A DNA stretch of 64,000 bases, from the NCBI GenBank assembly GCA_019096155.1, contig JAHCVI010000002.1, positions 3,782,001 to 3,846,000 on the forward strand, given 5' to 3'. The position numbers and the translations under genes were made by a program. Positions 61,836-64,000 of this stretch are shown here, one piece after another. Under the pieces are notes generated by a model. It was not told where the DNA came from, did no database searches, and worked only from the letters and a program-made list of their open reading frames with translations. Position 1 is the stretch's first letter, and each line of letters begins with the position of its first letter. Source of the stretch: Staphylotrichum longicolle. Taxonomy: Eukaryota > Ascomycota > Sordariomycetes > Sordariales > Chaetomiaceae.

Positions 61836-64000
61836 ATGTCCAACAGATACGCCCAGTCGTACCGCAACGGCGGCTACGGCAACCTCGGCCCGGGCCGTCA
61901 GGAACGTCAGGAACGTCAGGAACGACAAGACCGCCAGGATGACGAGTACGACCCGTATGGCGACGGTTACGGCAGCGATAAGTACGCCCCGCCTCCCCGT
62001 CAGAGGAACCCCCGGCCTCCTCCTCCCGCCGTGCGCAGCGCAGCACCCCCGCCGCCGCGGTCCGCCCAGCGAGCCCAGCCAGAGACCAACGCCGAGCGCG
62101 AGATGGGCAAGGTGCTCGAGCTGATCAAGCAGGACTGGCCGGCCATGTGCGAGAACGACTGCATCCCCGTCCAGCTTGCCCTGCAGCTGCTCGACACCAG
62201 CTCCGTCGGCCGCGCCCACGAGTACCGCAACTTCCAGCGAACCCACCAGTACCTGCAGGACTCGCTCAAGAAGATCGTCCACGAGTACCACCAGGGCTTC
62301 AACAGCTCCATCGGCACCTTCCACAAGATCCAGGGGAGCATACAGACGTCGCAGAAGAAGGTGCGCGCGCTCAAGGAGTCGCTGGCATCCTCCAAGCTCG
62401 CCCTCTGCACGACAGACTCGGAGCTCAAAAAGCTGCACTCGACGTCGCACATGTACGATGACGTGCTACAGACCCTGAACGAGCTGGATGATCTGCGCAC
62501 CGTTCCCGACCAGCTCGAGGCCAGGATATCCGAGAAGCGCTTCCTTACGGCCGTCGAGGTTCTCCAGAATGCGCTGCGGAAACTGACAAGGCCCGAGCTG
62601 GATGGGATCGGAGCCTTGAGCGACCTGCGCAGCTACTTGGCAAACCAGGAGACAGCCCTCATGGACATCCTAGTCGAAGAGCTGCATGAGCACCTCTATC
62701 TCAAGTCTCCCTACTGCCAAGAGAGGTGGCAGAACCTTGCCAAGTCGCAGGGCGCCTTTGGCGAGGCCTTCAAGGACGCCCCAGCCGTGGCACCTTTCCA
62801 CGCCGTCTTTGACGCTATCGACTGGGACCGATCCGTGACAGAGGATCCCCACAAGAACCCCGAGGCCGACACCTTCTACTACGTTACGCTGCTGGTCGAG
62901 TCTCTCAACCGGCTGGGGAGATTAGAGTCCGCCGTAGACACGCTGAAGCAGCGGCTCCCTGTTGAGCTGTTTGCCGTGGTCAATGAAACCATCAACGACA
63001 TCGACCAGAAGCACCCTAGCTCGCTGAGGGGTGGATCAAATGGGTCGCATGGGCTACATATCTACGGCCAGCGCGAGACCAGGATGAGAGCCGATGTCAT
63101 CTACGATTTGCTCTGGACGCTTTACGGCAAGTTCGAGGCAATCGCCGAAGGCCACCGCGTTTTCCACGAATCCATCAAGGCGTTAATCCGCCGCGAGGGT
63201 GCTGGTAACAATATCGCCCTGCTGGGCAGTTTCAAGGAGCTTTGGAACCTGTACCAGAACGAGATCCGCTCCCTGTTGCACAACTACGTCACAACCGACG
63301 CCGATGTTTACCAGTTCCGCTCATCGCCCAGGCCTGGCGTAGGGCTCAACGGCGGCAAGGATGCGTCGCGGGAGCACCTTTTCAAGTTCTCCGAGGTTGA
63401 CTCCAAGTCGGTCGAGATGACGACCGAGTACGAAGCACTGGACGGCATCATTAGGGCTGCAGTTCCAGGCTTGACCTCCAACTCGCGAAAGGATAATAAG
63501 AAGGCCGGTCTGGTTGTTCCACGGTCCGACCCCGCTGCGAGGAAGAGCACGGGTGCTGGTTATGGCAGCAGCCAGGGCAGCGGAACATACAAGTCCCTGG
63601 TCGAGCCCAGCGTGTTCAACATGAGCCTGCTGCTGCCGCCCACGCTCGTCTTCCTCCAGCGGCTCAAGAACATCGTCCCGCCGGGTTCGGACCTGGCGAC
63701 CAGCACTCTCACGTCGTTCCTCGACAACTTCCTTGTTAATGTCTTCCAGCCGCAGCTCGACGAAACCCTTGGCAAGCTCAGCGACACCGTCTTTGGCGAA
63801 GCGGACGCCTTCCTACAGGACCCCGAGTGGGCGCGGGTCGCCAAGCGGCCCGTCTTCAAGGGCGCCACTTCTTCACCATCGTCACAGCATTCTGCCGGAT
63901 GCTGGGCACATCCCCCACGACCAAGCGCTCAGCTCGCTCATCATCACGCAGATGCTCAGGTACTACGACAGGTGCTTCAACTGGTACAAGGCGCTCGTGA
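61836..64000 (+). CDS. sec8: Exocyst subunit Sec8 (EXOC4), 3' end beyond window
   Basis: Subunit of the exocyst, which tethers secretory vesicles at growing tips. The frame from the ATG at 61836 is open without introns to about 63866. The N-terminus is Arg/Gln and Pro-rich with an RQE repeat; the Sec8 core starts near residue 90 (VLELIKQDWPAM, VPVQLALQLLDTSS-like, YRNFQRTHQYLQDSLKKIV, GFNSSIGTFHKIQGSI), followed by long helices. From about 63867 to the window edge the family sequence continues as FFTIVTAFCRMLG and then IPHDQALSSLIITQMLRYY, but each block is in a new frame, as if single bases were missing near 63867 and 63908. I regard these as sequence errors. The window cuts the gene at roughly two-thirds of the usual length. 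Confidence 0.92.
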   Translation, partial: MSNRYAQSYRNGGYGNLGPGRQERQERQERQDRQDDEYDPYGDGYGSDKYAPPPRQRNPRPPPPAVRSAAPPPPRSAQRAQPETNAEREMGKVLELIKQDWPAMCENDCIPVQLALQLLDTSSVGRAHEYRNFQRTHQYLQDSLKKIVHEYHQGFNSSIGTFHKIQGSIQTSQKKVRALKESLASSKLALCTTDSELKKLHSTSHMYDDVLQTLNELDDLRTVPDQLEARISEKRFLTAVEVLQNALRKLTRPELDGIGALSDLRSYLANQETALMDILVEELHEHLYLKSPYCQERWQNLAKSQGAFGEAFKDAPAVAPFHAVFDAIDWDRSVTEDPHKNPEADTFYYVTLLVESLNRLGRLESAVDTLKQRLPVELFAVVNETINDIDQKHPSSLRGGSNGSHGLHIYGQRETRMRADVIYDLLWTLYGKFEAIAEGHRVFHESIKALIRREGAGNNIALLGSFKELWNLYQNEIRSLLHNYVTTDADVYQFRSSPRPGVGLNGGKDASREHLFKFSEVDSKSVEMTTEYEALDGIIRAAVPGLTSNSRKDNKKAGLVVPRSDPAARKSTGAGYGSSQGSGTYKSLVEPSVFNMSLLLPPTLVFLQRLKNIVPPGSDLATSTLTSFLDNFLVNVFQPQLDETLGKLSDTVFGEADAFLQDPEWARVAKRPVFKGATSSPSSQHSAGCWAHPPRPSAQLAHHHADAQVLRQVLQLVQGAR

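Noticed and set aside
61273..62046. 257-codon minus-strand frame between rai1 and sec8
   Set aside because: It runs antisense into the sec8 coding region and lacks any recognisable domain.

Overview
The window is nuclear DNA of a filamentous ascomycete, most likely a Sordariomycete and probably of the order Sordariales. The genes are intron-poor to moderately intron-rich, with short introns (about 50-140 nt) that have GT/AG ends and CTAAC-like branch points. Coding regions are GC-rich with GC-ending codons. The gene set is typical of fungi: Gid7/WDR26, Mis6/CENP-I, Cyk3, Vps1, Rai1, Sec8, tuberin and a GCK-III kinase. There are no operons; each gene is its own unit, separated by 0.5-9 kb of non-coding DNA.

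Layout. 1-600 holds the 3'-truncated minus-strand gene for mitochondrial monothiol glutaredoxin 5. 1124-2277 (+) is an SDR oxidoreductase and 2726-3998 (+) an AMACR-type family III CoA-transferase. 5610-8102 (-) is the dynamin Vps1, and 9527-12208 (-) is Gid7/WDR26. From 12.2 to 21.6 kb is a gene-poor block. It holds a decayed NDR-type protein kinase relic (about 13.74-14.53 kb), a degenerate 182-bp tandem repeat (14.76-15.30 kb) and about 6 kb with no supported gene. 21635-24073 (+) is a PH-domain protein with a frameshifted C-terminus. 25986-29367 (-) is the exportin Cse1. 30901-35968 (+) is tuberin (Tsc2). 36-39.5 kb is empty. 39530-41211 (-) is the tail of a GH3/GNAT fusion protein that lacks its glycosidase domain. 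43743-46296 (+) is the kinetochore protein Mis6/CENP-I. 46534-47430 (-) is the ABC ATPase Caf16. 48240-50147 (-) is a trypsin-fold protein without a catalytic serine. 50989-54968 (-) is the cytokinesis protein Cyk3, with a cluster of frameshifts. 56300-58552 (+) is a GCK-III/MST kinase. 59450-61147 (-) is Rai1. 61836-64000 (+) is exocyst Sec8, running off the window.

Most genes are single-copy housekeeping functions: redox and Fe-S metabolism, membrane fission, GID ubiquitin ligase, nuclear export, TOR control, kinetochore, mRNA decapping quality control, septation and exocytosis. They are not a functional cluster. The more unusual material is the gene-poor block with a dead kinase, the truncated GH3/GNAT gene, the pseudoprotease with an in-frame acidic tail beyond its stop, and an 8-nt microexon candidate in rai1. 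Ten single-base deletions break otherwise conserved reading frames (six in cyk3, two in the PH gene, two in sec8). They look more like assembly errors than biology. I found no CRISPR array, rRNA, credible tRNA or intact transposon. Exon boundaries were derived by hand from splice consensus and frame continuity and were not checked by RNA or alignment.
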